Below are positions 45,695-53,966 of a DNA stretch of 64,000 bases, one piece after another (positions within the stretch are counted from its first letter, which is position 1; each line of letters begins with the position of its first letter). The DNA comes from Aeromicrobium sp. Leaf350 (GTDB lineage Bacteria; Actinomycetota; Actinomycetes; Propionibacteriales; Nocardioidaceae). The notes below the pieces were generated by a model, which was given only the letters and a program-made list of their open reading frames with translations, was not told the origin of the DNA and did not search any database. Position numbers and translations under genes: made by a program. The stretch lies in NCBI RefSeq assembly GCF_916858655.1, contig NZ_CAKASL010000002.1:372001-436000 (forward strand), written 5' to 3'.

Positions 45695-46390
45695 TCAGGG
45701 AGCCACGATGACGGGCCGCGCCTCGGCCACGTCCAGGCGAGCGGCGGGACCGGCTGCAGTGATGAGCTGGTCGATCTCGAGCGACGGCCCACCGTTGACG
45801 CGATAGCTCACGCGGTAGCCCACGTCGACGCGGGGCGTCAGGCCGGTGGCCACCTTGGCGTAGGTGTGCGTGACGTCCTTCGCCGGGTACGGCGCTCCGG
45901 CCTTGGAGGTGACCTGGCTGGTGCCGTCCCCGTGGTGCCACGTGAACGACGCGGGCACGGCCACGATCTCCACGGCCTGCCCGAGCAGCACGGTGGAGTG
46001 CCGGAACTCGGGAGCCTCGGTGAAGAAGATCGTCTCGGCGTTCACCAGCGTCCGGCTCCCCGGCTGGATCCGCACCGCCAATGCCGGCAGCCCCACCTCC
46101 TCCACCGCCCGGAGGACTTCCGATGCAGTGCTCGGACCGCCAGGACCGGTGGCCGGAGAGCCATCGACATACGCGTCGCCCATGCCGGCGCCGCACCCCG
46201 GAGCCCGATAGTCCGGACATGTGCCAATCGACGAGGAACCGCCATCGGGGCCAGGGTGGGCTCGCGGAAGGGTCTGCGTCTGACCCTCGATGATCACTGC
46301 GCCATCTCGATCGGACGGGCTGACGTTCGAGTCCTGTCCCGTGAGAGCGAGAATCAACACAACGACAAGGCCGACCGTCGTACCCATCAT
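45695..46390 (-). CDS. PKD-like exported protein of unknown function
   Basis: A 231-residue protein with a short hydrophobic N-terminal segment (MMGTTVGLVVVLILALTG) that is a signal anchor or signal peptide without a lipobox. After a Cys-containing region (TCPDYRAPGCGAGMGDA, residues ~57-73) comes a PKD-like beta domain with ASFTWHHGDGT (resembling the PKD W-x-F/H-GDG turn) and DVTHTYAKV. The start codons at 46390 and 46387 are adjacent and the former overlaps the upstream stop, so the two genes are coupled. The function is unknown. Lower GC than neighbours. Confidence 0.7.
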   Translation of the reverse strand: MMGTTVGLVVVLILALTGQDSNVSPSDRDGAVIIEGQTQTLPRAHPGPDGGSSSIGTCPDYRAPGCGAGMGDAYVDGSPATGPGGPSTASEVLRAVEEVGLPALAVRIQPGSRTLVNAETIFFTEAPEFRHSTVLLGQAVEIVAVPASFTWHHGDGTSQVTSKAGAPYPAKDVTHTYAKVATGLTPRVDVGYRVSYRVNGGPSLEIDQLITAAGPAARLDVAEARPVIVAP

Positions 46391-46926
46391 CGGGCTACTC
46401 CAGCGAAGCTATAGAGAGTCCAGCCGTGCTGGTCTGGAAGGACTATGAACTCCATGCGCGTCACGCTCATGCTGGTCTCCCTGTAGTCGCTCTCAGCGTT
46501 GTCTTTCTGGCGACCTGCAGCCGTAGTCACATCTCCGGTGACCGCCCAGTAGCCGTCCATCTGAGAGACGTCGAGGTTCTTGGCTGACCAGTCACCATCG
46601 AGGTATTCACCGCCCGCGTTGTGGGTTGCATCAACGGCCTCGATGTACCTCCTGCACGAGCCACACTCCGGACCACTCAACTCTCGTAGTTGAGTCGTAT
46701 CGCCGGAGTGAGCGGCAAAGTTCATCATTTGTAGGTAATGGCCGACGAAGGCCGAGGCGCCCTCGGAAGTTGCCTCCGTGGCGGCCTCGGGGAGCTCTGG
46801 CGGCGTGAGGGCCGTCGCTGATGCTGTCGAATCGGGTTCTTTCGGCTCGGGGTCGCTGGTGCACCCGGTGGTGAGTGCGGCGATCAGCCCGATGGCTGCG
46901 AATCGTGCGAGGCGTGTTCGGCCCAT
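46387..46926 (-). CDS. DUF6318-type lipoprotein
   Basis: A 179-residue lipoprotein, with signal sequence LARFAAIGLIAALTTGC (lipobox TTGC) and a disordered Pro/Ser/Thr linker to about residue 55. The folded part begins FVGHYLQMMNFAAHSGD and has ECGSCRRYIEAVDA, a Cys-x2-Cys motif, then DGYWAVTGDV, matching the actinobacterial DUF6318 family as I recall it (NTF2-like fold suspected). ATG 46926 is the start. It is coupled to the PKD-like gene by a four-base overlap. Base composition is clearly less GC-rich. Confidence 0.75.
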   Translation of the reverse strand: MGRTRLARFAAIGLIAALTTGCTSDPEPKEPDSTASATALTPPELPEAATEATSEGASAFVGHYLQMMNFAAHSGDTTQLRELSGPECGSCRRYIEAVDATHNAGGEYLDGDWSAKNLDVSQMDGYWAVTGDVTTAAGRQKDNAESDYRETSMSVTRMEFIVLPDQHGWTLYSFAGVAR

Positions 46927-47024
46927 GAGATCCCCCGATGTCGTGGCATCGAGCAACGTAGGCAGCGGTGGTCGCACTTGTCAGCCACCCGACGTCCGGA
47001 CTGTGGACAACCCGCGGGAGCGGA

Positions 47025-47291
47025 TCACGGCGCGGGCGTCGGGGGCGCGGTCGGCTCCTCCGCCGGCGAGCACAGGGCGGGGTCGCCGTCGTGCTGCGAG
47101 GCGCTGCCCATGGAGGCGCCACAACCAGGGCCGGCGGCATCGGTCCACCAGGATGATCCGCGCTCCGTGGCGGGACCGGAGGGTCGGACGTGCTTGAGGA
47201 GTCCGTCCGTCGGCACCGTCTCCTCGGGGCCGCAAGCGCCGACGAGGGTCAGGCTCAGAAGGGTGGCCGCCAGCAGTCGTACGAGTCTCAT
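47025..47291 (-). CDS. Small lipoprotein related to the PKD-like protein
   Basis: An 88-residue lipoprotein. The signal sequence MRLVRLLAATLLSLTLVGAC has lipobox VGAC. The mature part is short and disordered, with a Cys-bearing segment GPGCGASMGSA that matches PGCGAGMGDA in the PKD-like protein 700 bases downstream, then CSPAEEPTAPPTPAP. The start is ATG 47291, after AGGAA. It may be a truncated member of the same family or an independent small lipoprotein. No known domain is visible. Confidence 0.65.
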   Translation of the reverse strand: MRLVRLLAATLLSLTLVGACGPEETVPTDGLLKHVRPSGPATERGSSWWTDAAGPGCGASMGSASQHDGDPALCSPAEEPTAPPTPAP

Positions 47292-47427
47292 GATCGTCGT
47301 TCCTCTCGGTCGGGTGAGACCCGAACGTAGGAAGCGACGGACGACCTCGAGGGTGAGATCGAGCGCCCTGTGGACGACGAACCCCTGTGGATGACGACGT
47401 TCTGGGCGGACACGACAGAATGGCGGC

Positions 47428-48159
47428 ATGCGCGTAGTGGTGATCGCCGACGAGACCGACCGCGAGGGCGGCTACGTCACCGAGCGTCTGCGCCAGCACG
47501 GGGCCGCGGTGGAGTTCGTCGACCGCGGCGACCTGCCGGCCCGCTCCGACTACGTCGCCGAGGGGCCCGAGGTCGACCTGCTCCTGCTGCTCGGCTCCAG
47601 TCGCTCGGCCCACGATCCGCGGCACGTGCACGCGGTGATGGCGGAGTCGGACTGGGTCTGGGAGTCACTGGCCGCCGGCACGCCGGTGATGGGCATTTGC
47701 TTCGGCGCGCAGCTGATGGCCCGCGCGCTCGGCGGCCACTCGTACCGGATGGCGGAGCCCGAGGTGGGCTGGGTGCGCGTCGACTCGACCGACCACGTGC
47801 TGTGCCCGCCGGGTCCGTGGGGGCAGTTCCACCAGGACACGTTCGTGCCGCCGCAGCACGCCCGCGTGCTCGGCTCGACCTGGTACGGCCCGCAGTGCTT
47901 CATCGAGGAGACCCACGGCGCCAAGGCCATCGCGTGGCAGTTCCATCCCGAGGTCGTCCCCGAGGTCTACGCGCGATGGGTGGACGAGGACGCCTCGACG
48001 GTGCGAGCCGCGGAGGCCGACGGCGACGGCCTGAAGCGTGAGGCGCAGCGACTCGCGCCGCAGGCCCGCACGCGCGCGTTCGCCCTGACGGACGCCGCCC
48101 TCGACTACCTCGGTGTCGAGGCGGTCGAGGGCGGCGGCGGTGGTGCGTCGGCGCGCTAG
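47428..48159 (+). CDS. Class I glutamine amidotransferase-like protein
   Basis: A 243-residue protein of the GMP-synthase-like amidotransferase group (GATase1, as in YfeJ-type or carbamoyl transfer proteins). The nucleophile cysteine is in MGICFGAQLMARALGG (about residue 91) and the catalytic His in WQFHPEVVPEV. No synthetase partner domain is fused or adjacent, so its ammonia acceptor is unknown; it may be a stand-alone hydrolase such as a gamma-glutamyl or polyamine-type enzyme. CAGAAT six bases before ATG 47428 suggests a leaderless mRNA. Confidence 0.85.
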   Translation: MRVVVIADETDREGGYVTERLRQHGAAVEFVDRGDLPARSDYVAEGPEVDLLLLLGSSRSAHDPRHVHAVMAESDWVWESLAAGTPVMGICFGAQLMARALGGHSYRMAEPEVGWVRVDSTDHVLCPPGPWGQFHQDTFVPPQHARVLGSTWYGPQCFIEETHGAKAIAWQFHPEVVPEVYARWVDEDASTVRAAEADGDGLKREAQRLAPQARTRAFALTDAALDYLGVEAVEGGGGGASAR

Positions 48160-48163
48160 CGCA

Positions 48164-48727
48164 TCAGCTGACGGTGTCGGCGGCGCTGGCCTGGTCGGCG
48201 GCCGCCTTCTCCGAGCCGGCGCCGGCGCTGCTGAGCTCGCCACCGGTGTTCTCCAGGTGGGCGCGGACGAACCAGTGGAACAGCTCGAGGGCGCGGAGCT
48301 GCGCGATCAGCATGTCCTCGGTCACGGCGTCGAGGTCGGCGACCGCCTCCTGCGCCTTGCGGTGGTCCTTGATGACGCCCTGGTAGACGAGATCGAGGGC
48401 ACCGAGGTGCTCGTTGGTCGTGGCGCGGCCGAGGGAGTAGTCCTCCCACGTGCGCGTCTTGACGAGGTCGCCCGTCAGGCCGTTGGGGGAGGTGCCCAGC
48501 GTGGCGATGCGCTCGGCGGTCTCGTCGACGGCGTCACGGACCTCGACCACGTGGGGGTCGATCATCTCGTGCACCGCGATGAAGTGCGGGCCGACGACGT
48601 TCCAGTGAACGTGCTTCAGCGTCAGGGCCAGGTCGTTGAGGGCGTGGAGGCGCTCCTGCAGGATGCCTGCCAGCTTCTCGCCCTCGGCGTCGGTGAGTCC
48701 GGGAATCGTGAACTTGGGGGTGCTCAT
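48164..48727 (-). CDS. dps: Dps-family DNA-binding ferritin-like protein
   Basis: A 187-residue Dps: oligomeric iron-storage protein that protects DNA in starvation. The inter-subunit ferroxidase residues are visible in KHVHWNVVGPHFIAVHEMIDPHV and VRDAVDETAERI. The N-terminal MSTPKFTIPGLTD and C-terminal ALELFHWFVRAHLEN match the actinobacterial Dps subgroup, with an Ala/Ser-rich tail of about 30 residues that may contact DNA. It converges on the amidotransferase gene four bases away. ATG 48727. Confidence 0.94.
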   Translation of the reverse strand: MSTPKFTIPGLTDAEGEKLAGILQERLHALNDLALTLKHVHWNVVGPHFIAVHEMIDPHVVEVRDAVDETAERIATLGTSPNGLTGDLVKTRTWEDYSLGRATTNEHLGALDLVYQGVIKDHRKAQEAVADLDAVTEDMLIAQLRALELFHWFVRAHLENTGGELSSAGAGSEKAAADQASAADTVS

Positions 48728-48809
48728 GCCTTCGACGTTACGCCGCGGATCGCGTTACGCAAGCCGAGCGGTCCAACCTCTGAAACGCCGGGATTCCGGT
48801 GGATTCGGG

Positions 48810-49223
48810 TCAGCCGAGGCTAGCCTGATTGACGAGCCAGGCGATGCCGAACTTGTCGTTGAACAGGCCGAACTTGTCGCCCCACGGTGCCAGCGCGAAG
48901 GGCTCGACGATCTCGGCGCCCTCGGTGAGCCTGTCCCAATAGGGCTGCAGGTCGGTGTCGTCGCTGCTGAGCGAGACGTTGACGTGGGTGCCGTGCTGCG
49001 GCTGGTCACCGCCCGGAGGGGTGTCGGAGGCCATGAGCGTGAGGCCGACGGGGGTGTCGACCTGGCCGTGCATGACCAGGTGCGCCTGGGCCGGGTCGTC
49101 ACTCATGCCGGAGTCGCCGAAGGTCATGATCGTCAGCTCGCCGCCGAGCGCCGCGTGGTAGAACTCGAGCGCCTCTCGGGACTCGGTGGAGAAGTTGAGG
49201 TACGGGTTCAGTCGGATCGCCAT
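48810..49223 (-). CDS. VOC-family PhnB-like protein
   Basis: A 137-residue glyoxalase/bleomycin-resistance (VOC) fold protein of the PhnB type. It has the repeated beta-alpha-beta pattern: LNPYLNFSTESREALEFYHAALGG, HGTHVNVSLSSDDTD and PFALAPWGDKFGLFNDKFGIAWLVN, the last being the PhnB-type C-terminal signature. The start is ATG 49223. PhnB itself has no established reaction; metal-dependent enzyme or drug-binding function is possible. Co-directional with the DUF2256 gene upstream. Confidence 0.85.
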   Translation of the reverse strand: MAIRLNPYLNFSTESREALEFYHAALGGELTIMTFGDSGMSDDPAQAHLVMHGQVDTPVGLTLMASDTPPGGDQPQHGTHVNVSLSSDDTDLQPYWDRLTEGAEIVEPFALAPWGDKFGLFNDKFGIAWLVNQASLG

Positions 49224-49276
49224 GTGGACAGCGTCCACCCGGACACCGACAGTCCACAAGGTCCTTCCGGGGTCGA

Positions 49277-49654
49277 TCAGCCGCGGCGCACGAGCCGGAT
49301 GCGGATGGGGCCCTTCGCGGTCGACGGGTCGACGACGTGTCCGCCCTGGGTGATCTCCACGGTCCCGGCGTCCACGAGGCGGCGGGCGGCGCGGCGGGTC
49401 GGCTCCATGAGGTCGCGCCAGCCGTCCTCGGTGCCGGCGGCGCGAGCGGCGTCGGACGGGCAGATCGTCGCGTCGGCGGCTCGCTGGTCGAGCAGCTCGA
49501 CGATCGTGCGCTCGAGTCGACGGTCCTCCTCGCTCACGCCGCGCCGGCGGCAGGCGTCGCTGCAGTAGCGCACGGAGTCCCAGTCGCGTTCCCACTTCTT
49601 GCGCCACTCGATCGTGCGCCCGCACGAGGCGCAGGTCTTGGGTGGGGGAGTCAC
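49277..49654 (-). CDS. DUF2256/DUF3253 two-domain protein
   Basis: A 125-residue fusion of two small domains. The N-terminal DUF2256 zinc-ribbon has [18 protein letters not shown] and [10 protein letters not shown] (about residues 9-40). The C-terminal DUF3253 winged-helix-like domain has [23 protein letters not shown] and [17 protein letters not shown] 49654 is the start because the zinc-ribbon begins at residue ~7 and no better codon is nearby; a GGAGG lies only two bases upstream. It probably binds nucleic acid, but no target is known. Divergent from the nrdR promoter. Confidence 0.85.
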   Translation of the reverse strand: MTPPPKTCASCGRTIEWRKKWERDWDSVRYCSDACRRRGVSEEDRRLERTIVELLDQRAADATICPSDAARAAGTEDGWRDLMEPTRRAARRLVDAGTVEITQGGHVVDPSTAKGPIRIRLVRRG

Positions 49655-50006
49655 CCCTCCAGTGTGGGCGCGGAGGTGCCGAGAGGCTCGCCGGCATGGT
49701 CCGGACGGGCCATCGCGGGGTCGAACTCCTGAGGCTCGTGTGACGGATGTGACGGCTCCAGGGCCCTGACCTGCACAGATACGTCCGTCCCAAAAATAGT
49801 CAGTGGCGCGCGGGAAGATGCTTGCGCGGGCCTGGGTTGACCACGTACGGTAGCCACTACATCTGGGACTTACACGCGTGTAGTTCTCCACATATAGGTG
49901 CACAGCCCAGGCGGTGTTACCCACATGTTCGGGCCACTGCTCCACAGGAAGTCCCCAGATCCATCCACAGCCCGTCGCTCGAAACCAGCCCCCGAGGAGG
50001 CCCGAC
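49655..50006 (+). promoter_or_regulatory. nrdR-nrdJ promoter region
   Basis: No gene is visible in these 352 bases. TTGACC at 49837-49842 is a good -35, with TACATC (49858-49863) as a possible -10 at 15-base spacing. A perfect 12-base palindrome TACACGCGTGTA lies at 49871-49882, and CCACTACATCTGGGAC (49854-49869) and CCACATATAGGTG (49888-49900) resemble degenerate halves of NrdR boxes (ACACWATATATWGTGT), but neither matches closely. Autoregulation by NrdR and ATP/dATP is likely on family grounds. Confidence 0.5.
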
Positions 50007-50498
50007 ATGCACTGTCCGTTCTGCAAGAACACCGACACCCGAGTGCTCGACAGCCGGGTCGCCGACGAGGGTGGCTCGATCCGTCGCCGTCGCACCTGCT
50101 CGTCCTGCGAGAAGCGCTTCACGACGATCGAGCAGATGCAGCTGATGGTCCTCAAGCGGTCGGGGGCCACCGAGCCCTTCGCCCGTGAGAAGGCCGTCGC
50201 CGGTGTCCGCAAGGCCTGCAAGGGCCGCCCGGTCTCCGACGACGACCTCGCCCGGCTGGGTCAGCGCGTGGAAGACGCGCTGCGCTCCTCGGGCTGCGCC
50301 GAGATCGAGGCCCACCAGGTGGGCCTCGCCGTTCTCGAACCCCTGAAGGAGCTCGACGAGGTCGCCTACCTGCGATTCGCGAGCGTCTACAAGGCCTTCG
50401 ACTCCGCCGACGACTTCGCCGCCGAGATCGCCAGCCTGATGTCCCGCTCGGCCGACGGCGAGCTCGCCGAAGAGGCCGCCAGCCGCACCACCCCGTAG
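50007..50498 (+). CDS. nrdR: Transcriptional repressor NrdR
   Basis: NrdR represses ribonucleotide reductase genes when dATP is bound. The 163-residue protein has an N-terminal zinc ribbon ([15 protein letters not shown]...CSSCEKRF, residues ~3-37) and an ATP-cone domain ([24 protein letters not shown] region). The C-terminal tail is acidic. It is directly upstream of nrdJ, its expected target, with a 102-base gap that has its own purine-rich site. ATG 50007 follows GAGGAGG. Confidence 0.97.
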   Translation: MHCPFCKNTDTRVLDSRVADEGGSIRRRRTCSSCEKRFTTIEQMQLMVLKRSGATEPFAREKAVAGVRKACKGRPVSDDDLARLGQRVEDALRSSGCAEIEAHQVGLAVLEPLKELDEVAYLRFASVYKAFDSADDFAAEIASLMSRSADGELAEEAASRTTP

Positions 50499-50600
50499 TC
50501 CAGGGCCGGCACCCGTCGTGGTGTCGACCCCGCACGTCACCGCACGCCGCACCACCTCGCACGCAGCAGCCATCACCCTTTTTCAGCACAGGAGCACCCC

Positions 50601-53489
50601 ATGACGGAAACGGTCAGCGGATCCACCGGATCCCAGCGCAAGAACGCCTCGAAGGCCGGCGCCGGCCTGAAGATCGAGCGCATCTACACGACCGAGGGCG
50701 TGCACCCGTACGACGCCGTCACGTGGGAGCGTCGCGACGTCGTCCAGACCAACTGGAAGACCGGCGAGAACGTCTTCGAGCAGCGGGGCGTCGAGTTCCC
50801 CGACTTCTGGAGCGTCAACGCCTCCACGATCGTCACCACGAAGTACTTCCGTGGTGCGGTCGGCTCGGCCGAGCGTGAGCAGAGCCTCAAGCAGCTCCTC
50901 GACCGCGTCGTGCTCACCTACGTGAAGGCCGGCCGCGACTTCGGCTACTTCGCCACCGACGCCGACGCCGAGGTCTTCGAGCACGAGCTGACGCACATGC
51001 TCCTGCACCAGGTCTTCAGCTTCAACAGCCCCGTCTGGTTCAACGTCGGCACGTCCAGCCCGCAGCAGGTCAGCGCCTGCTTCATCCTGGCCGTCGACGA
51101 CTCGATGGACTCGATCCTCAACTGGTACCGCGAGGAGGGCCTGATCTTCAAGGGTGGATCCGGCGCCGGCCTCAACCTGTCGCGCATCCGCTCCAGCAAG
51201 GAGCTGCTCCGCTCCTCGGGCGGCACCGCCTCGGGCCCGGTCTCCTTCATGCGCGGCGCCGACGCCTCCGCCGGCACCATCAAGTCCGGTGGCGCCACGC
51301 GTCGCGCGGCCAAGATGGTCGTCCTGGACGTCGACCACCCCGACATCGTCGAGTTCGTCGAGACCAAGGAGAAGGAGGAGGAGAAGATCCGCGTCCTGCG
51401 CGACGCCGGCTTCGACATGGACCTCGGTGGCTCCGACATCACCTCGGTGCAGTACCAGAACGCCAACAACTCCGTCCGCGTCAGCGACGAGTTCATGCGC
51501 GCGGTCGAGGAGAAGACCGACTTCGGCCTGCGTGGTCGCATGACCGGTGAGGTCATCGAGCAGATCGACGCCAACGAGCTCTGGGACAAGATCGCGAAGG
51601 CCGCCTGGGCCTGCGCCGATCCGGGCATCCAGTACGACTCGACCATCAACGACTGGCACACGACGCCGGAGGCGGGCCGCATCACGGCCTCGAACCCGTG
51701 CTCGGAGTACATGCACCTCGACAACTCGAGCTGCAACCTGGCCAGCCTGAACCTGATGAAGTTCCTCAACGAGGACGGTTCGTTCGGCGTCGAGAAGTTC
51801 GTCAAGAGCGTCGAGCTCATCATCACCGCGATGGACATCTCGATCTGCTTCGCCGACTTCCCGACCGACCCGATCGGCGAGACCACGCGGGCCTACCGCC
51901 AGCTCGGCATCGGCTACGCCAACCTCGGCGCGCTGCTGATGGCCTCGGGCCTCGCGTACGACTCCGACGGCGGTCGCGCCCTGGCCGGCTCCATCACCTC
52001 GCTGATGACCGGCACCTCGTACCGCCGTTCGGCCGAGCTGGCCGGCATCGTCGGCGCCTACGACGGCTACGCGCAGAACGCCGCCCCGCACACGCGGGTC
52101 ATGCGCAAGCACCTCGCCGCCAACGACGACATCCGCACGCTGCACTCGATGGACATCGCCGTGCACCGCGAGGCCACCAAGCAGTGGGCCGACAACCTCA
52201 AGATCGGTGAGAAGAACGGCTGGCGCAACGCCCAGGCCTCCGTCCTGGCGCCCACCGGCACGATCGGCTTCATGATGGACTGCGACACGACCGGCATCGA
52301 GCCGGACTTCTCGCTGGTCAAGTTCAAGAAGCTCGTCGGCGGCGGCTCCATGCAGGTCGTCAACCAGACGGTCCCGGCCGCGCTCACCAAGCTCGGCTAC
52401 ACGAACGAGACCATCGAGGCGATCGTCGAGTTCATCGCCGAGCACGGTCACGTCATCGACGCCCCCGGCCTGAAGACCGAGCACTACGAGGTCTTCGACT
52501 GCGCGGTCGGCGAGCGGGCCATCAAGCCCATGGGTCACGTGCGCATGATGGCGGCGGCCCAGCCGTTCCTGTCGGGTGCCATCTCCAAGACGGTCAACAT
52601 GCCCGAGACCTCCACGGTCGAGGAGATCGCCGACGTCTACCTGCAGGGCTGGAAGCTCGGCCTGAAGGCGCTCGCGGTCTACCGCGACAACTGCAAGGTC
52701 GGCCAGCCGCTGTCCAGCCAGAAGTCGCAGGACGACAAGACCAACGCGTCGGCCACGGCCGCGACCGAGGTCAAGACGGTCGTCGTCGAGAAGCCGATCC
52801 GTCGCCGTCTGCCGAAGTCGCGCGCCTCGATCACCACGAGCTTCAGCGTCGGTGGCGCGGAGGGCTACATGACCTCCGGTGCGCACGAGACCGGTGAGCT
52901 GGGCGAGGTCTTCCTCAAGCTCGGCAAGCAGGGCTCGACGCTGGCCGGTGTCATGGACGCCTTCAGCATCGCGACCTCGATCGGCCTGCAGTACGGCGTG
53001 CCGCTGGAGACCTTCGTCAGCAAGTTCACCAACCTGAAGTTCGAGCCGGCCGGTCTGACCGACGACTCGGACGTCCGGATGGCGCAGTCGATCATGGACT
53101 ACGTGTTCCGTCGCCTGGCGCTGGACTACCTGGACTTCGACACCCGCTCGGCCCTCGGCATCTTCTCGGCCGACGAGCGTCAGCGTCACCTCGACACCGG
53201 CTCGTACCAGCCGATCAACGACGGCACGACCGCCGCCGAGCTCGTCGAGTCGGCGCCGACCGAGAAGGGCTCCCCGGTTCCGGCCGCGGAGGCCACCCCG
53301 GTCGAGAACGTCGTCGAGGAGACCGCCAAGGCGGCTCCGGCCCAGGCTCACACCTCGGCCGAGCTGCTCGAGGTCATCACCGGTTCCGCGGTCGACTCGC
53401 CCCTGTGCATGACCTGCGGCACCAAGATGCGCCCCGCCGGCTCCTGCCACGTGTGCGAGGGCTGCGGCTCGACCAGCGGCTGCAGCTGA
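50601..53489 (+). CDS. nrdJ: Class II (adenosylcobalamin-dependent) ribonucleotide reductase NrdJ
   Basis: NrdJ reduces ribonucleotides to deoxyribonucleotides with adenosylcobalamin. The 962-residue protein has ACFILAVDDSMDSILNWY, GGSGAGLNLSRIRSS, NPCSEYMHLDNSSCNLASLNLM (with the active-site NPCSEY and cysteine pair), and LAPTGTIGFMMDCDTTGIEP. A flexible Ala/Pro/Glu linker near residues 885-930 leads to the C-terminal redox-zinc motif CMTCGTKMRPAGSCHVCEGCG. The length is typical of the actinobacterial form. Coenzyme B12 supply is therefore essential for this RNR. ATG 50601 follows AGGAG. Confidence 0.97.
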   Translation: MTETVSGSTGSQRKNASKAGAGLKIERIYTTEGVHPYDAVTWERRDVVQTNWKTGENVFEQRGVEFPDFWSVNASTIVTTKYFRGAVGSAEREQSLKQLLDRVVLTYVKAGRDFGYFATDADAEVFEHELTHMLLHQVFSFNSPVWFNVGTSSPQQVSACFILAVDDSMDSILNWYREEGLIFKGGSGAGLNLSRIRSSKELLRSSGGTASGPVSFMRGADASAGTIKSGGATRRAAKMVVLDVDHPDIVEFVETKEKEEEKIRVLRDAGFDMDLGGSDITSVQYQNANNSVRVSDEFMRAVEEKTDFGLRGRMTGEVIEQIDANELWDKIAKAAWACADPGIQYDSTINDWHTTPEAGRITASNPCSEYMHLDNSSCNLASLNLMKFLNEDGSFGVEKFVKSVELIITAMDISICFADFPTDPIGETTRAYRQLGIGYANLGALLMASGLAYDSDGGRALAGSITSLMTGTSYRRSAELAGIVGAYDGYAQNAAPHTRVMRKHLAANDDIRTLHSMDIAVHREATKQWADNLKIGEKNGWRNAQASVLAPTGTIGFMMDCDTTGIEPDFSLVKFKKLVGGGSMQVVNQTVPAALTKLGYTNETIEAIVEFIAEHGHVIDAPGLKTEHYEVFDCAVGERAIKPMGHVRMMAAAQPFLSGAISKTVNMPETSTVEEIADVYLQGWKLGLKALAVYRDNCKVGQPLSSQKSQDDKTNASATAATEVKTVVVEKPIRRRLPKSRASITTSFSVGGAEGYMTSGAHETGELGEVFLKLGKQGSTLAGVMDAFSIATSIGLQYGVPLETFVSKFTNLKFEPAGLTDDSDVRMAQSIMDYVFRRLALDYLDFDTRSALGIFSADERQRHLDTGSYQPINDGTTAAELVESAPTEKGSPVPAAEATPVENVVEETAKAAPAQAHTSAELLEVITGSAVDSPLCMTCGTKMRPAGSCHVCEGCGSTSGCS

Positions 53490-53498
53490 GCCAGCCCG

Positions 53499-53540
53499 AC
53501 AGCGCCTGCGGATCGGCTTCGGCCGGACCGCAGGCGCTGT
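53499..53540 (+). terminator. Terminator after nrdJ with UUCG tetraloop
   Basis: Arms at 53499-53517 and 53522-53540 pair over 17 of 19 positions (ACAGCGCCTGCGG then two mismatches and CGGC) and close on a TTCG loop (53518-53521). UUCG loops are unusually stable. A short T-poor end follows. Confidence 0.85.
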
Positions 53541-53580
53541 CGTGCGTGCGCACCGGCCGATCCCGGCGCACGATGGGGGA

Positions 53581-53940
53581 ATGGTTCGCACCACACCGTC
53601 AGACATCACCGAGCTGGCCGACGACGAGGTCTTCGTCTTCGGCAGCAACGTCACCGGCGAGCACGGGGGAGGCGCGGCGAAGGTCGCACACGAGCGCTTC
53701 GGCGCCGAGTGGGGCGTGGGTGAGGGGCTGACCGGTCGCACGTACGCCCTGCCGACGATGGAGGGGGAGGCCGCCTTCAGGTCGGCTGCTGCCCACTTCC
53801 TCGACGTCGCCGCGGCCCTGCCGCACCTCACGTTCCTGCTGACCAAGGTCGGCTGCGGCATCGCCGGGTACGACGAGGACCAGGTCAAGCACTGGTTCGC
53901 CGAGGCGCCCGCGAACGTGGTGCGGCCGCCCGGTTGGTGA
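53581..53940 (+). CDS. A1S_2505-type (macrodomain-like) protein
   Basis: A 119-residue protein like the A1S_2505 family (annotated as phage non-structural proteins and linked to macrodomains). It has VFVFGSNVTGEHGGGAAKVAHERFG, GVGEGLTGRTYALPTM, the VGCGIAGYDEDQV glycine-rich segment and FLLTKVGC, which together match the family's ligand-binding loops. CACGAT six bases before ATG 53581 suggests a leaderless mRNA. Macrodomains bind or hydrolyse ADP-ribose derivatives; whether this one does is not shown. It follows the nrdJ terminator, so it is a separate unit. Confidence 0.75.
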   Translation: MVRTTPSDITELADDEVFVFGSNVTGEHGGGAAKVAHERFGAEWGVGEGLTGRTYALPTMEGEAAFRSAAAHFLDVAAALPHLTFLLTKVGCGIAGYDEDQVKHWFAEAPANVVRPPGW

Positions 53941-53966
53941 GTCGGCAGCCACGTCGATAATGAGTT

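Noticed and set aside
49651-49857. A 68-codon minus-strand frame starting near 49857
   Set aside because: It runs through the nrdR promoter region and encodes no recognisable domain; the DUF2256/DUF3253 start is clearer.
49655-50600. Cobalamin riboswitch before nrdR or nrdJ
   Set aside because: No B12-box-like sequence or multi-stem fold is evident upstream of nrdR or in the 102-base nrdR-nrdJ gap.
50499-50600. Terminator between nrdR and nrdJ
   Set aside because: A short T-run (TTTTT) is present, but no stable hairpin precedes it; the genes are probably co-transcribed.
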